Of a stretch of 33,174 bases of DNA, positions 1-7,658 are shown piece after piece (positions within the stretch are counted from its first letter, which is position 1; each line of letters begins with the position of its first letter). Location of the stretch: assembly GCA_903830565.1 (NCBI GenBank), contig CAIKUF010000264.1, forward strand, positions 1-33,174, read 5' to 3'. The notes beneath the pieces were generated by a model. It was not told where the DNA came from. It worked only from the letters and a program-made list of their open reading frames with translations, and did no database searches. This DNA is from an uncultured bacterium (GTDB taxonomy: Bacteria > Pseudomonadota > Gammaproteobacteria > Burkholderiales > Burkholderiaceae_C). A program made the translations under genes and the position numbers.

Positions 1-4
1 CAGC

Positions 5-160
5 CCTGTGGATTTGTGGACAGGCCCGCTGGCGCGGGCTTCCCGACTGAACGCCCAGGGGCGTTCACCTGTGGATGGCCGGATGGACAACCCTGCGGGT
101 TGCCCATGCGCCCACCCACAGGCCGTCGGCTGCCCACAAGCTCCACAGGGCCCCACCACA
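5..160. repeat. Hairpin array with TGTGGA/TCCACA motifs
   Basis: Three short inverted repeats follow each other: GCCCGC/GCGGGC at 24-39, AACGCCC/GGGCGTT at 50-65 and AACCC/GGGTT at 89-101. Between and around them are CCTGTGGA (5-12), TTGTGGACAGG (14-24), CCTGTGGAT (68-76), CCCACAGG (115-122), CCCACAAG (133-140) and TCCACAGG (142-149). The motifs resemble degenerate DnaA boxes, but similar strings also occur downstream of insertion-sequence genes. Function unknown. Confidence 0.45.
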
Positions 161-302
161 GAAGATGAAGAAGTACAAGCAATACCCCGCTCGCCGCTCA
201 GCAATGGCAGCGCCAACAACACCCGGCAAGGAGGCCATCAACCAGCCAGTTCACACTCACTCCTACAATCTCAACCGCGCAACCCAGCACCGAGACCCAG
301 AT

Positions 303-342
303 CGGTCACGTTCCCGAAATCACCGGTCACGTTCGCCGAAAT
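303..342. repeat. Tandem direct repeat CGGTCACGTTC(G)CCGAAAT
   Basis: Two near-identical copies lie head to tail: 303-320 and 324-342, repeating every 21 bases with one inserted G in the second. Tandem transposase-binding repeats of this size are typical of the ends of IS21-family elements, and the motif is similar to those I recall from Burkholderiales IS21 ends. No istA or istB gene remains next to it, so this would be a leftover end. Confidence 0.4.
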
Positions 343-536
343 ACGCAGCAAGCCATCGGCGCGCTCGGCCGTCGCTTGGTCATCGGCTTGGATGCGGCCT
401 GAGCTTCTGGTGGCAATTCGCCCGCCAAGTGCGCTCGCCTGCCCTTGTCATGCGCATGCCGTCGTCGGGAAAAGTCTGGTGCAATCGGCAACGCCGAGGG
501 GGCGCGATCCGCGGATCTGTCCCAAGGCGACTTGAT

Positions 537-585
537 TGGTGCCGGCTATCCGAATCGAACGAATGACCTTCCGCTTACAAGGCGG
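537..585 (-). other. Attachment site: 3' fragment of a tRNA-Thr(UGU) gene
   Basis: Read on the minus strand, the last 49 bases of a tRNA are intact: anticodon arm CCGC-CTTGTAA-GCGG (anticodon TGT), variable loop AGGTC, a paired T-arm ATTCG-TTCGATT-CGGAT, acceptor strand AGCCGGC, discriminator A and encoded CCA (537-539). There is no D-arm or 5' acceptor strand; identity to a tRNA stops at about 585, where the first anticodon-stem pair would be A-A. A tRNA 3' end next to a P4-type integrase is the classic product of site-specific insertion. The intact tRNA-Thr should lie at the other junction or at the ancestral site. It is not a functional tRNA. Confidence 0.85.
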
Positions 586-590
586 TCCGG

Positions 591-710
591 GTGGTATCCA
601 GATCGGTCCTTGACCGTCCTTAATCCTGCCATCTTCATAGGTGAAACAGTCCCATTCTGTCCTTGACCTACCGCATGTGTCCGTCTATAGTGGTATCCGA
701 AGTGGTATCC
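591..710. repeat. Direct repeats between att and int (possible arm or excisionase sites)
   Basis: GTGGTATCC occurs three times (591-599, 690-698, 702-710), the last two spaced 12 bases apart, and TCCTTGACC occurs twice (607-615, 660-668). Short direct repeats in the 130 bases between an attachment site and an integrase gene are usually arm-type integrase sites or binding sites of the recombination directionality factor. The pair at 690-710 lies just after the int -10 box, where bound protein would block transcription. Confidence 0.55.
663..691 (+). promoter_or_regulatory. Sigma-70-type promoter of int
   Basis: TTGACC (663-668) and TATAGT (686-691) are separated by exactly 17 bases, close to the sigma-70 consensus. 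The start codon of int lies 32 bases downstream. The -35 box is part of one TCCTTGACC repeat and the -10 box touches the first GTGGTATCC repeat, which suggests autoregulation by the integrase or an excisionase. Confidence 0.55.
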
Positions 711-723
711 AAACGAGGCGAAC

Positions 724-2031
724 ATGGCACGCGCAACACACTGGACCGAAGAGAAGATCAAGGCACTGAAGCTGCCCGCAGGCAAGGCCGAGTGGCGCAA
801 GCTGGTCGCGCCTGGGCTGTACATCTATCTGCGGCATCGCGTTGGCGGTGAAGTGGCGAAGCAATGGCAGTACCGGGCGCAGGTTGACGGTGCGCGCCGC
901 TGGCTGACGCTGGGCGCCTTCCCTGCCGTCGGGCTTGCCCAGGCCAACGCGGAGTTGCTGACACACCGCGCCGCGCACGAATCGGCCAAGAAAGGCGATG
1001 CAGATCATCCGGTGCTTGTCGCCCGCTACGCACGCAAGGCTGCCAAGGCGCAGCCCACCGTGGCCGAAGTCTTCGACGAATGGCTGGCCGACAAGCGCAT
1101 GGGCAGCGCGCGCAAGGGCGGCGAGCCGGTACGCGAGCGCACGATCAACGTGCTGGTCGAGAACTTCGACTTCGACATCCGCGAGCGGGTTGGCAATAGC
1201 AAGATCGCGATGCTCACGCGCGAGGCCGTGCAGGCATGTGTCGATGCGCCGCGCAAGCGCGGAGCACCCGGCGCCGCTGCGCATGTGTTTCGCACGTTGC
1301 GGGGTCTGACGACGTTCGCAATCAAGCGCGGCTACATCGACGGCGCCGACCCCATGCGCGGCATCGAGAACCCTAAGCCCTACCGCCCTGCCCCTGTCAA
1401 CGCGGCGAACGACACCGAACTCTTGATGCTCTTGCGCTCGGTTGAAGAGTCCCAACTGTGGACGGCGACGAAGCTTGTCATTGAGTTTCAACTGCTGACC
1501 GGCGCGCGTCCGAGCGAGGTTCGCCTGTTGACGTGGAACGAAATCAACACGGGTCGCGCGTTGTGGACGATTCCAGCCGAGCGGTTCAAGTCTGGCCGCG
1601 AGCATCGCGTGCACCTGTCCGAACAAGCTTTGTCGGTCATCGAGCGCGCGCAGGTCATCCGTGGCGCCAGCGTCTACGTCTTCCCTGGATCGAACGCCGA
1701 TGACAAGAAGCCGGCGGGCGCGATGGAAAAGATGGCCGTTGCCCGTGCGCTGTCGCGCATCGCCGAGCGCACCAAGGACGAGGGCGGCAAGAAACTGCGG
1801 CCCCACGATTTGCGCCGCACCTTCCGCACGATGCTGTCACGCATTGGCGTGGCGCCCCATATCGCTGAACTCTGCCTCGGGCACGTCGAGAAGGAAACCA
1901 TGCGCCGCGTCTATGACGGGCACGACTACAGCGGCGAAATGGCCGACGCATGGGACCGTGCCGGCGCCCACATCGCAGCATTGCGCAGCGGCGGCGCCAA
2001 GGTAGTCGAGATCAGGAGAAACCGCGCCTGA
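724..2031 (+). CDS. int: P4-type tyrosine integrase
   Basis: Site-specific recombinase that would integrate and excise an element at the tRNA-Thr site about 140 bases upstream. Residues ~1-95 look like the DUF4102 arm-binding domain of P4-type integrases, ~105-200 the core-binding domain, and ~220-410 the catalytic domain. All six catalytic residues are readable: R262 (TGARPSE), K289 (FKSGR), H361 and R364 (HDLRR), H387 (LGH) and the nucleophile Y397 (RVYDG). The length of 435 residues is normal for the family. The ATG follows GAGG with a five-base spacer. No cargo gene follows: the stop is about ten bases from the broken end of another gene, so this is an isolated integrase that looks intact. 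Confidence 0.95.
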   Translation: MARATHWTEEKIKALKLPAGKAEWRKLVAPGLYIYLRHRVGGEVAKQWQYRAQVDGARRWLTLGAFPAVGLAQANAELLTHRAAHESAKKGDADHPVLVARYARKAAKAQPTVAEVFDEWLADKRMGSARKGGEPVRERTINVLVENFDFDIRERVGNSKIAMLTREAVQACVDAPRKRGAPGAAAHVFRTLRGLTTFAIKRGYIDGADPMRGIENPKPYRPAPVNAANDTELLMLLRSVEESQLWTATKLVIEFQLLTGARPSEVRLLTWNEINTGRALWTIPAERFKSGREHRVHLSEQALSVIERAQVIRGASVYVFPGSNADDKKPAGAMEKMAVARALSRIAERTKDEGGKKLRPHDLRRTFRTMLSRIGVAPHIAELCLGHVEKETMRRVYDGHDYSGEMADAWDRAGAHIAALRSGGAKVVEIRRNRA

Positions 2032-2041
2032 CGGATTCAGG

Positions 2042-2248
2042 CAGCAGGCCGACCGCGCCGCCGCCGTTGAAGAGCACCGCGGCGAGCAAGGGCGGCTGCG
2101 CGTCGTCCCAGCTTCGCAGGTAGGGCAGCATGGCGCCGCCGTCGGTGGACAGTTGCACGACTTCCTCGACGATCGCGGCACTCGCCGCCGGCACCAGCAT
2201 CACGCAGGCCAACGTCGACAGCCAGCACTTGGCACTACGCAGCAACAT
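2042..2248 (-). pseudogene. 5' remnant of a secreted alpha/beta-hydrolase-like gene
   Basis: Starting at 2248, about 69 codons read as a plausible exported protein: a signal peptide (MLLRSAKCWLSTLACVML, cleavage near PAASA-A) followed by EEVVQLSTDGGAMLPYL and AVLFNGGGAVGLL. This resembles the start of small periplasmic alpha/beta-hydrolase-like proteins, where the glycine-rich turn belongs to the first beta strand region. Homology ends near 2042; the frame then runs only nine codons, into the 3' end of int, before stopping at 2012. The remaining two thirds of the gene are missing. The simplest reading is a deletion or insertion joining int to the middle of this gene. Confidence 0.6.
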
Positions 2249-2370
2249 GCCGCGATGCTAGCGGCGGCGCAAAATGCGCGGAGCGCGATGGCGAGCGTCG
2301 TGCCCGAGGCCGAACTCGGGCGCCTGCAGCGAGACCGCGTACCCAGTCCCAACAAGGAAGCACCCAACCC

Positions 2371-3678
2371 ATGTCGACGAATGCCCACTTGCTAGCGCCC
2401 GGCGAGGGTGAAACCGTCTTCACGGTCAACTCGACGCCGATCAAGTTCGGCCCCGGCGCACTGCGCGAAGTGGGTGCCGATGCACAGGCGCTCGGCATGA
2501 AGCGGGTGGCCCTGTTCGTCGATTCGCATGTGCTGGCCGGTGCCACTGGAGAGACGGTGCTCGGCGCGCTGCGCGCGGCGGGCCTGGATGTCGCGGTCTA
2601 CGACCAGACGCGCTGCGAACCGAACAGCGACTCGTTCGAAGCAGCGGCGGCCTTCGCCCGCGAAGGCGCGTTCGACGGCTTCGTCTCGCTCGGCGGCGGC
2701 TCGGTGATGGACACCGCCAAGGCGGCCAACCTTTTGTCGACCTACCCCGACGAACTCATCGCCTACATCAACGCGCCGATCGGCCGCGCGAAGCCGATAC
2801 CGGGGCGCCTGAAGCCGCACATCGCCTGCCCGACCACCTGCGGCACGGGCAGCGAGACGACCGGCATCACGATCGTCGACCTCACGTCCGCCGGCCTGAA
2901 GACGGGCATCGCTTCGCCCTGGCTCAAGCCGTCGCTGGCGATCATCGACCCGACGACGACCGAGACGCTGCCGGGCGGCGTCGTTGCCGCCACCGGGTTC
3001 GACGTGCTCACGCACGCCGTCGAGTCTTACACCGCGCGGCCGTACACGAGCCGGCCGCGGCCGGAGCATCCGTCCCAACGTCCGCCCTATCAGGGATCCA
3101 CGCCTTACAACGACATCGGCAGCACCGCCGCCATCCGCCTCGGCGGGCGCTTCCTCGCCCGCGCCGTGCGCGATGCGAGCGACACCGAGGCGCGGCATCA
3201 ACTGATGTTCGCGTCGACGCTCGCCGGCCTGGCCTTCGGCAGCGCCGGTGTGCACATCCCGCACGCGATGTCGTATTCGGTGGCCACGCTCAAGCACGCG
3301 TTCACCGCCACGGGCTACGAAGATCGCGCGGCAATGGTGCCGCACGGCATCGCGGTCGTGATCAACGCACCGGCGGCGTTTCGGTTCACCGCCGCGGCCA
3401 ATCCTGCCCGGCACCTGGAGGCAGCGGCTGCGCTGGGAGCCGATGTGGCCGGCGCGGCGCCCGAGGACGCAGGCGAGATCCTCGCCCAGGCCTTCATCGC
3501 GCTGATGCGCGAGACGGGGTTGCCGTCCGGCATCGCCGCCCTCGGGTATGCGGATGCCGACGTGCCTGCGCTGGCCGAAGGTGCCTTCGCGCAGCAGCGC
3601 CCGCTGGTGATGGCGCCGCGCAGCGTCTCGAAGGCGGACCTCGAGCGTATCTACCGCGACGCCATGCGCTACTGGTGA
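2371..3678 (+). CDS. Iron-dependent alcohol dehydrogenase, hydroxyacid-oxoacid transhydrogenase type
   Basis: Group III (iron) alcohol dehydrogenase, 435 residues, closest by recall to the ADHFE1 branch that converts 4-hydroxybutyrate plus 2-oxoglutarate to succinic semialdehyde plus 2-hydroxyglutarate. Supporting features are the GGGS nucleotide-binding turn (108-111) with MDTAKAAN after it, PTTCGTGSETTG (154-165), and the metal ligands D211 and H215 (GFDVLTHAVES), H298 (PHAMSY) and H325 (VPHG). The PYQGSTPYNDI segment (~239-249) is typical of this branch. The start is preceded by AAGGAAG. It converges on the CoA-transferase gene. Substrate is inferred; a plain alcohol dehydrogenase activity is possible. 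Confidence 0.88.
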   Translation: MSTNAHLLAPGEGETVFTVNSTPIKFGPGALREVGADAQALGMKRVALFVDSHVLAGATGETVLGALRAAGLDVAVYDQTRCEPNSDSFEAAAAFAREGAFDGFVSLGGGSVMDTAKAANLLSTYPDELIAYINAPIGRAKPIPGRLKPHIACPTTCGTGSETTGITIVDLTSAGLKTGIASPWLKPSLAIIDPTTTETLPGGVVAATGFDVLTHAVESYTARPYTSRPRPEHPSQRPPYQGSTPYNDIGSTAAIRLGGRFLARAVRDASDTEARHQLMFASTLAGLAFGSAGVHIPHAMSYSVATLKHAFTATGYEDRAAMVPHGIAVVINAPAAFRFTAAANPARHLEAAAALGADVAGAAPEDAGEILAQAFIALMRETGLPSGIAALGYADADVPALAEGAFAQQRPLVMAPRSVSKADLERIYRDAMRYW

Positions 3679-3686
3679 GTCATCGT

Positions 3687-3719
3687 GCTTGGGCTGCGAC
3701 CGCGCGTCGCAGCGCAAGC
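3687..3719. terminator. Bidirectional terminator-like hairpin between convergent genes
   Basis: GCTTG-G-GCTGCGAC, loop CGCGC, GTCGCAGC-G-CAAGC: thirteen pairs interrupted by one G-G mismatch. It fills the 66-base gap between the ends of the alcohol dehydrogenase and CoA-transferase genes. There is no T run on either side, so termination strength is uncertain. Confidence 0.6.
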
Positions 3720-3744
3720 CCGGGCGTCGACGTGCGCGGGCGGG

Positions 3745-5004
3745 TCAGACGGCGCCGTGCCGCCGCAGCGCTTGGACCTGTTCGTCGGCCAGCCCCAGCC
3801 AGTCGGCAAGCGCCTCGCCGGTATGCTGGCCGAGCAGCGGCGGCGCCCGGCGATAGCTGACTGGCGTGCCCGAGAGGCGCAGCGGGTTGGCGACCAGCGC
3901 CACCGCGTCGGCATACGGGTGCGGCATCTCGATGCGCAGGCCGCGATCGCGCACCTGCGGGTCGGCGAAGACCTCGTCCAGGCGGTTGATTGGCCCGCAC
4001 GGAACGCCGGCCGGTTCGAGCACGGCGATCCACTCGGCCGTCGGGCGCATCACGGTCGTCTGGCGCAGCAGCGGGATCAGCACGGCGCGGTTGGCAACGC
4101 GCTGCGGGTTGGTCGCGAAGCGCGCGTCGGCGGCCCACTCTTTGTGGCCGGCTTCCTTGCAAAAGCGCGCGAACTGGCGGTCGTTGCCGATGGCGAGGAT
4201 CATGTCGCCGTCGGCGGTCGGGAAGTCCTGGTAGGGGACGATGTTCGGGTGCGCATTGCCCATGCGCCGCGGCACCTGGCCGCCGACGAGGTAGTTCGAC
4301 GCCTGGTTCGCGAGGCACGCCACCTGCACGTCGAGCAGCGCGAGGTCGATGTGCTGGCCACGGCCGCTGCGCTCGCGCGCCGCCAGCGCGGCCAGCACGC
4401 CGATGGTGGCGTAGAGGCCCGTCAGCACGTCGGTCAGCGCGACGCCGACCTTCTGCGGCCCGGCGCCCTCTTCGCCCTCGGCGCGGCCGGTCACGCTCAT
4501 CAAGCCCCCGAGGGCCTGGATCAGGAAGTCATAACCCGCACGTTGCGCATACGGCCCGTTCTGGCCGAAGCCGGTGATCGAGCAGTAGACGAGGCGCGGG
4601 TTCAGCGCGCACAGACTCGCGTGGTCCAGCCCGTACTGGACCAGCCCGCCGGCCTTGAAATTCTCGAGCACGACGTCGGCCTTCATGGCCAGCTCGCGCA
4701 CCAGGGCCTGGCCCGCGGGCTGCGTCAGGTCGACCGTCAGCGAGCGCTTGTTGCGGTTGGTGCACAGGTAGTAGGCCGACTCGCCGGCGGCCGAGCCATC
4801 GGCGGGCGCCAGCCAGGGCGGCCCCCAGGCCCGGGTGTCGTCGCCGACGCCTGGGCGCTCGACCTTGACCACGTCGGCGCCGAGGTCGGCCAGCAGTTGC
4901 CCGGCCCACGGCCCGGCCAGCACGCGCGACAGATCGAGCACCCGCACCTGAGACAGCGCGCCGCTCGCGGCGGGGTCGGCGGCGGATTGCGAAGCGGCAT
5001 TCAT
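3745..5004 (-). CDS. Family III CoA transferase (CaiB/BaiF type)
   Basis: Transfers CoA between carboxylic acids through an aspartyl-CoA anhydride. The N-terminus RVLDLSRVLAGPWAGQLLAD and the VVKVERPG and SLTVDL motifs are family hallmarks; catalytic Asp is D192 in ALTDVLTG; SITGFGQNGPY (142-152) and YDFLIQALGG (158-167) line the CoA site. The length of 419 residues is typical. The sequence resembles the succinyl-CoA:dicarboxylate branch (glutarate CoA transferase/SUGCT), but the substrate cannot be fixed from sequence. It is the last gene of a minus-strand run with the crotonase and gamma-glutamyltransferase genes, 52 bases after the latter. Confidence 0.9.
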   Translation of the reverse strand: MNAASQSAADPAASGALSQVRVLDLSRVLAGPWAGQLLADLGADVVKVERPGVGDDTRAWGPPWLAPADGSAAGESAYYLCTNRNKRSLTVDLTQPAGQALVRELAMKADVVLENFKAGGLVQYGLDHASLCALNPRLVYCSITGFGQNGPYAQRAGYDFLIQALGGLMSVTGRAEGEEGAGPQKVGVALTDVLTGLYATIGVLAALAARERSGRGQHIDLALLDVQVACLANQASNYLVGGQVPRRMGNAHPNIVPYQDFPTADGDMILAIGNDRQFARFCKEAGHKEWAADARFATNPQRVANRAVLIPLLRQTTVMRPTAEWIAVLEPAGVPCGPINRLDEVFADPQVRDRGLRIEMPHPYADAVALVANPLRLSGTPVSYRRAPPLLGQHTGEALADWLGLADEQVQALRRHGAV

Positions 5005-5056
5005 GGTGAGTCGGTCTCAGATGAGCATACGAGTTAGGTAACGTTTGTCCCCCGCG

Positions 5057-6781
5057 TCAGTAACCGAGCGCCAACCCCGTGTTTCGGCGCGGATCGTTGG
5101 CGCCGTAGAAGCGGTTGTTGCCGACCGGCTTGGCGTCGAGCGCGGGCGCGCCGACGAGGATCGCGGCGACATGGTTCGCCGGCTGCGGGGTGCCGAACTT
5201 GTGGCCCTTGCCTTCGAGGATCTTGCGCGTGTCGGGGCTGAGCGCGAAGCGCTCGATGGTGGTGACGTCGGGCAGCCACTGCTGGTGAAAGCGCGGCGCG
5301 TCGACGGCTTCCTGCACGTTCATGCCGTAGTCGATCAGGTTGAGGATGGTGTGCAGCACCGCGGTGATGATGCGGCTGCCGCCCGGCGTGCCGACGACCA
5401 GCACCGGCTTGCCGTCCTTGGTCACGATGGTCGGGCTCATCGAGCTCAGCGGCCGCTTGCCGGGCGCGATCGCATTCGCCTCGCCCTGCACGAGGCCGTA
5501 CACGTTGGGCACGCCGATCTTGACCGTGAAGTCGTCCATCTCGTTGTTGAGCAGCACGCCGGTGCCGGGCACGGTGACCCTGGCGCCGAACCACTCGTTG
5601 AGCGTGTAGGTCACCGACACCGCGTTGCCGAACTGGTCGACGATCGAATAGTGCGTCGTGTTGCTGCCCTCGTGCGGCGGCGCGGCGGGCTTGATGTCCT
5701 TCGAGACGCCGGCCTTGTCCGGGGCTATGGCCGCGCGCACCTGCGCCGCATAGGCCTTGCCCAGCAGGCGATCGAGCGGGTTGGCGACGAAATCGGGGTC
5801 GCCGAGATAGCTGTTGCGGTCGACATAGGCGTGGCGCATGGCCTCGATCTGGTAGTGGACCGACTGCGCCGAGCGAAAGCCGAGTTCCTTGAGCGGATAG
5901 CCTTCGAGGATGTTCAGCATCTCGCAGATGGCCACGCCGCCCGAGCTCGGCGGCGGCGCCGAGACGACGCCGTAGCCGCGGTAGCTGCACTCGATGGGCT
6001 TCATCTCGCGCGTCGCGAACTGGTCCAGGTCGGCCTGCGTCAAGATGCCCTTGCCGGCCCGGCTGGCGGCGACGATCGCCGCGCCGGTGCTGCCCTGGTA
6101 GAAGCCGTCCGCGCCCTTCTCGCCGATCAGCGCGAGCGTTGCCGCGAGGTCCTTCTGCACCAGCTTCTGGCCGGGCGCGAAGGGATCGCCACGGTTCAGG
6201 AAGATCGCCGCGCTGGGCGCATCCTTGCGCAGGTCGTCAGTGGCCGTGACGAGCAAATCGACATCGCCCTGTTCGAGCACGAAGCCCTCGCGGGCGTAGC
6301 GGATCGCCGGTGCAATCAGCGCCGCGCGCTTCAGCGTGCCGTACTTCGCGAGCGCCGTCTCGAGGCCCGACACCGTGCCCGGAACGGCGACCGCGAGGTA
6401 GCCGCGCGTGCTCGCACCCTTGACGACGTTGCCGTCCTTGTCGAGGTACATGTTCGCGCTCGCCGCCAGCGGCGCCTTCTCGCGAAAGTCGAGGAAAGTC
6501 TTGCGGCCGTCGGCGAGTTGGATCGTCATGAAGCCACCGCCGCCGAGGTTGCCCGCCGCCGGGTAGACGACCGCCAGCGCATAGCCGACCGCGACCGCGG
6601 CATCGACCGCGTTGCCGCCTTCCTTCAGCACATCGACACCGACGCGTGTGGCCAGGTGCTGCGCGGTGACGACCATGCCGTGTTCGGCAGCCACCGGCGC
6701 CTGCGAAGCGGCGTGTGCCGCGGCAATCGACAGGGCGAGCGCTGCCGCAAGAAGGGCCTGGCTTGATCGATGAAATCGCAT
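5057..6781 (-). CDS. ggt: Gamma-glutamyltransferase (glutathione hydrolase)
   Basis: Periplasmic enzyme that removes or transfers the gamma-glutamyl group of glutathione and related peptides. It is a 574-residue proenzyme cut into large and small subunits. The signal peptide spans ~1-24 (LLAAALALSIAAAHA). The autoprocessing nucleophile is T375, first residue of TTHYSIVDQFGNAV. NNEMDDF (412-418), PLSSMSPT and the GTPGGSRII-type oxyanion motif follow. The C-terminal NTGLALGY resembles that of the E. coli enzyme. The ATG at 6781 is chosen over upstream starts because AGGAAA lies in front of it and the signal peptide begins there. It is 55 bases downstream of the crotonase gene. Confidence 0.95.
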   Translation of the reverse strand: MRFHRSSQALLAAALALSIAAAHAASQAPVAAEHGMVVTAQHLATRVGVDVLKEGGNAVDAAVAVGYALAVVYPAAGNLGGGGFMTIQLADGRKTFLDFREKAPLAASANMYLDKDGNVVKGASTRGYLAVAVPGTVSGLETALAKYGTLKRAALIAPAIRYAREGFVLEQGDVDLLVTATDDLRKDAPSAAIFLNRGDPFAPGQKLVQKDLAATLALIGEKGADGFYQGSTGAAIVAASRAGKGILTQADLDQFATREMKPIECSYRGYGVVSAPPPSSGGVAICEMLNILEGYPLKELGFRSAQSVHYQIEAMRHAYVDRNSYLGDPDFVANPLDRLLGKAYAAQVRAAIAPDKAGVSKDIKPAAPPHEGSNTTHYSIVDQFGNAVSVTYTLNEWFGARVTVPGTGVLLNNEMDDFTVKIGVPNVYGLVQGEANAIAPGKRPLSSMSPTIVTKDGKPVLVVGTPGGSRIITAVLHTILNLIDYGMNVQEAVDAPRFHQQWLPDVTTIERFALSPDTRKILEGKGHKFGTPQPANHVAAILVGAPALDAKPVGNNRFYGANDPRRNTGLALGY

Positions 6782-6836
6782 CGTTCGGTTTCCTGAAAAG
6801 TACATGTACGCGGCCGCGCAACGGCTGCCCGTGTCG

Positions 6837-7658
6837 TCAAGCATGGCCGGCCAGCTCCGGGTCCGGCCCGCGCGCATCCCAACCCGCGAAGCGCGCGGCA
6901 CGTTTCTCGCGGAACGCATTCAGCCCTTCCTGGAAGTCGGCCGAGGTGGCGCTGCGCTGCATCAGCGCGGCCTCGAGCTCGAGGTGCACTGGCAGCGTGT
7001 GCATCGAGGCGGTGTCGCACAAGCGCTTGACGCGCGCAAAGGCAGACGTTGGGCCCGCGGCCAGCTCGTGCGCGAGGCGGTCGACCGCGCCTGCAAGCTC
7101 CACCGCCGGGTGCACCTCGTCGACGATGCCAAGGCGCAGGCAGTCCTCGGCCGAGAGGGCGCGGTTGAGCATGAAGATCTGCTTGGCCTTGGCCGCGCCG
7201 ACGCGGCGCGTCAGAAGGTACGAGGCGCCGCCGTCGGGCGACAGCGCGAGCGCGCAATAGCCGCCGCGCAGCTTGACCGTGTCCGCCGCGAGCACGAAGT
7301 CGCCGCACAGTGCGAAGCCGATGCCCGCACCACCGAGCGGGCCGTTGAGCGCGCAGATGAGCGGCATCGGCAGGCTGGCCAGCCTTTGCACGGCCGGGTG
7401 CACATAACCCAGGATGTCGTCGAGCAGCGGCGAGACCTGCTCGCGGTGCAGCGCGAATTCGCCGATGTCGCCGTCGGCGCAGAACATGCGACCGGTGCCG
7501 CTGAGCACGACGACGCGCGCGTCGGACTCGGCCGCACGCGCGATCGCGTCCAGCATGTCGTCGCGCAAACCGAGGCTAAGCGCGTTCGCCTGCTCGGGTC
7601 GGTTGAACGTGAGGCGGCCGATGCCGTCCTCGATGCTCCACAAGAAGCTCTTATCCAT
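6837..7658 (-). CDS. Enoyl-CoA hydratase/isomerase family protein (crotonase fold)
   Basis: 273-residue crotonase-fold protein that would hydrate, isomerise or otherwise process an acyl-CoA. The first oxyanion-hole segment is GRMFCADGDIGEF (~56-68) and the second NGPLGGAGIGFALCGD (~104-119). At the second catalytic position the protein reads SPDGGASYLL, with Asp where classical hydratases carry Glu, as in PaaG-type isomerases; an isomerase or other activity is therefore as likely as hydration. CAGGAG precedes the ATG. It is the first gene of the run with ggt and the CoA transferase, and its promoter must lie in the gene-poor stretch upstream. Confidence 0.88.
   Translation of the reverse strand: MDKSFLWSIEDGIGRLTFNRPEQANALSLGLRDDMLDAIARAAESDARVVVLSGTGRMFCADGDIGEFALHREQVSPLLDDILGYVHPAVQRLASLPMPLICALNGPLGGAGIGFALCGDFVLAADTVKLRGGYCALALSPDGGASYLLTRRVGAAKAKQIFMLNRALSAEDCLRLGIVDEVHPAVELAGAVDRLAHELAAGPTSAFARVKRLCDTASMHTLPVHLELEAALMQRSATSADFQEGLNAFREKRAARFAGWDARGPDPELAGHA

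Larger units (their letters stand above)
1..536. other. Non-coding mobile-DNA flank left of the att site
   Basis: No reading frame here looks like a real protein: the frames that stay open are arginine- and serine-rich, have no recognisable domain and lack a ribosome binding site. The stretch holds three short hairpins with several TGTGGA/TCCACA motifs (5-160) and a tandem 20-base repeat (303-342), both given separately. The rest (343-536) shows nothing I can name. The pattern resembles the flanks of IS21-type elements in Burkholderiales, but no transposase gene is present, so that identity is only a guess. Confidence 0.4.

Noticed and set aside
1-160. Replication origin with DnaA boxes
   Set aside because: The TGTGGA motifs match the DnaA box only partly, there is no AT-rich unwinding region and no replication gene nearby.
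537-585. Functional tRNA-Thr gene
   Set aside because: Only the 3' 49 bases exist; the 5' acceptor strand and D-arm are absent, so it is an attachment-site duplicate.
3685-6766. Long plus-strand open frames (450 and 573 codons)
   Set aside because: They mirror the CoA transferase and ggt genes, whose catalytic residues are all readable on the minus strand.
6782-6919. N-terminal extension of gamma-glutamyltransferase
   Set aside because: The extra 46 residues are basic, unlike the family, and would bury the signal peptide; AGGAAA supports the start at 6781.
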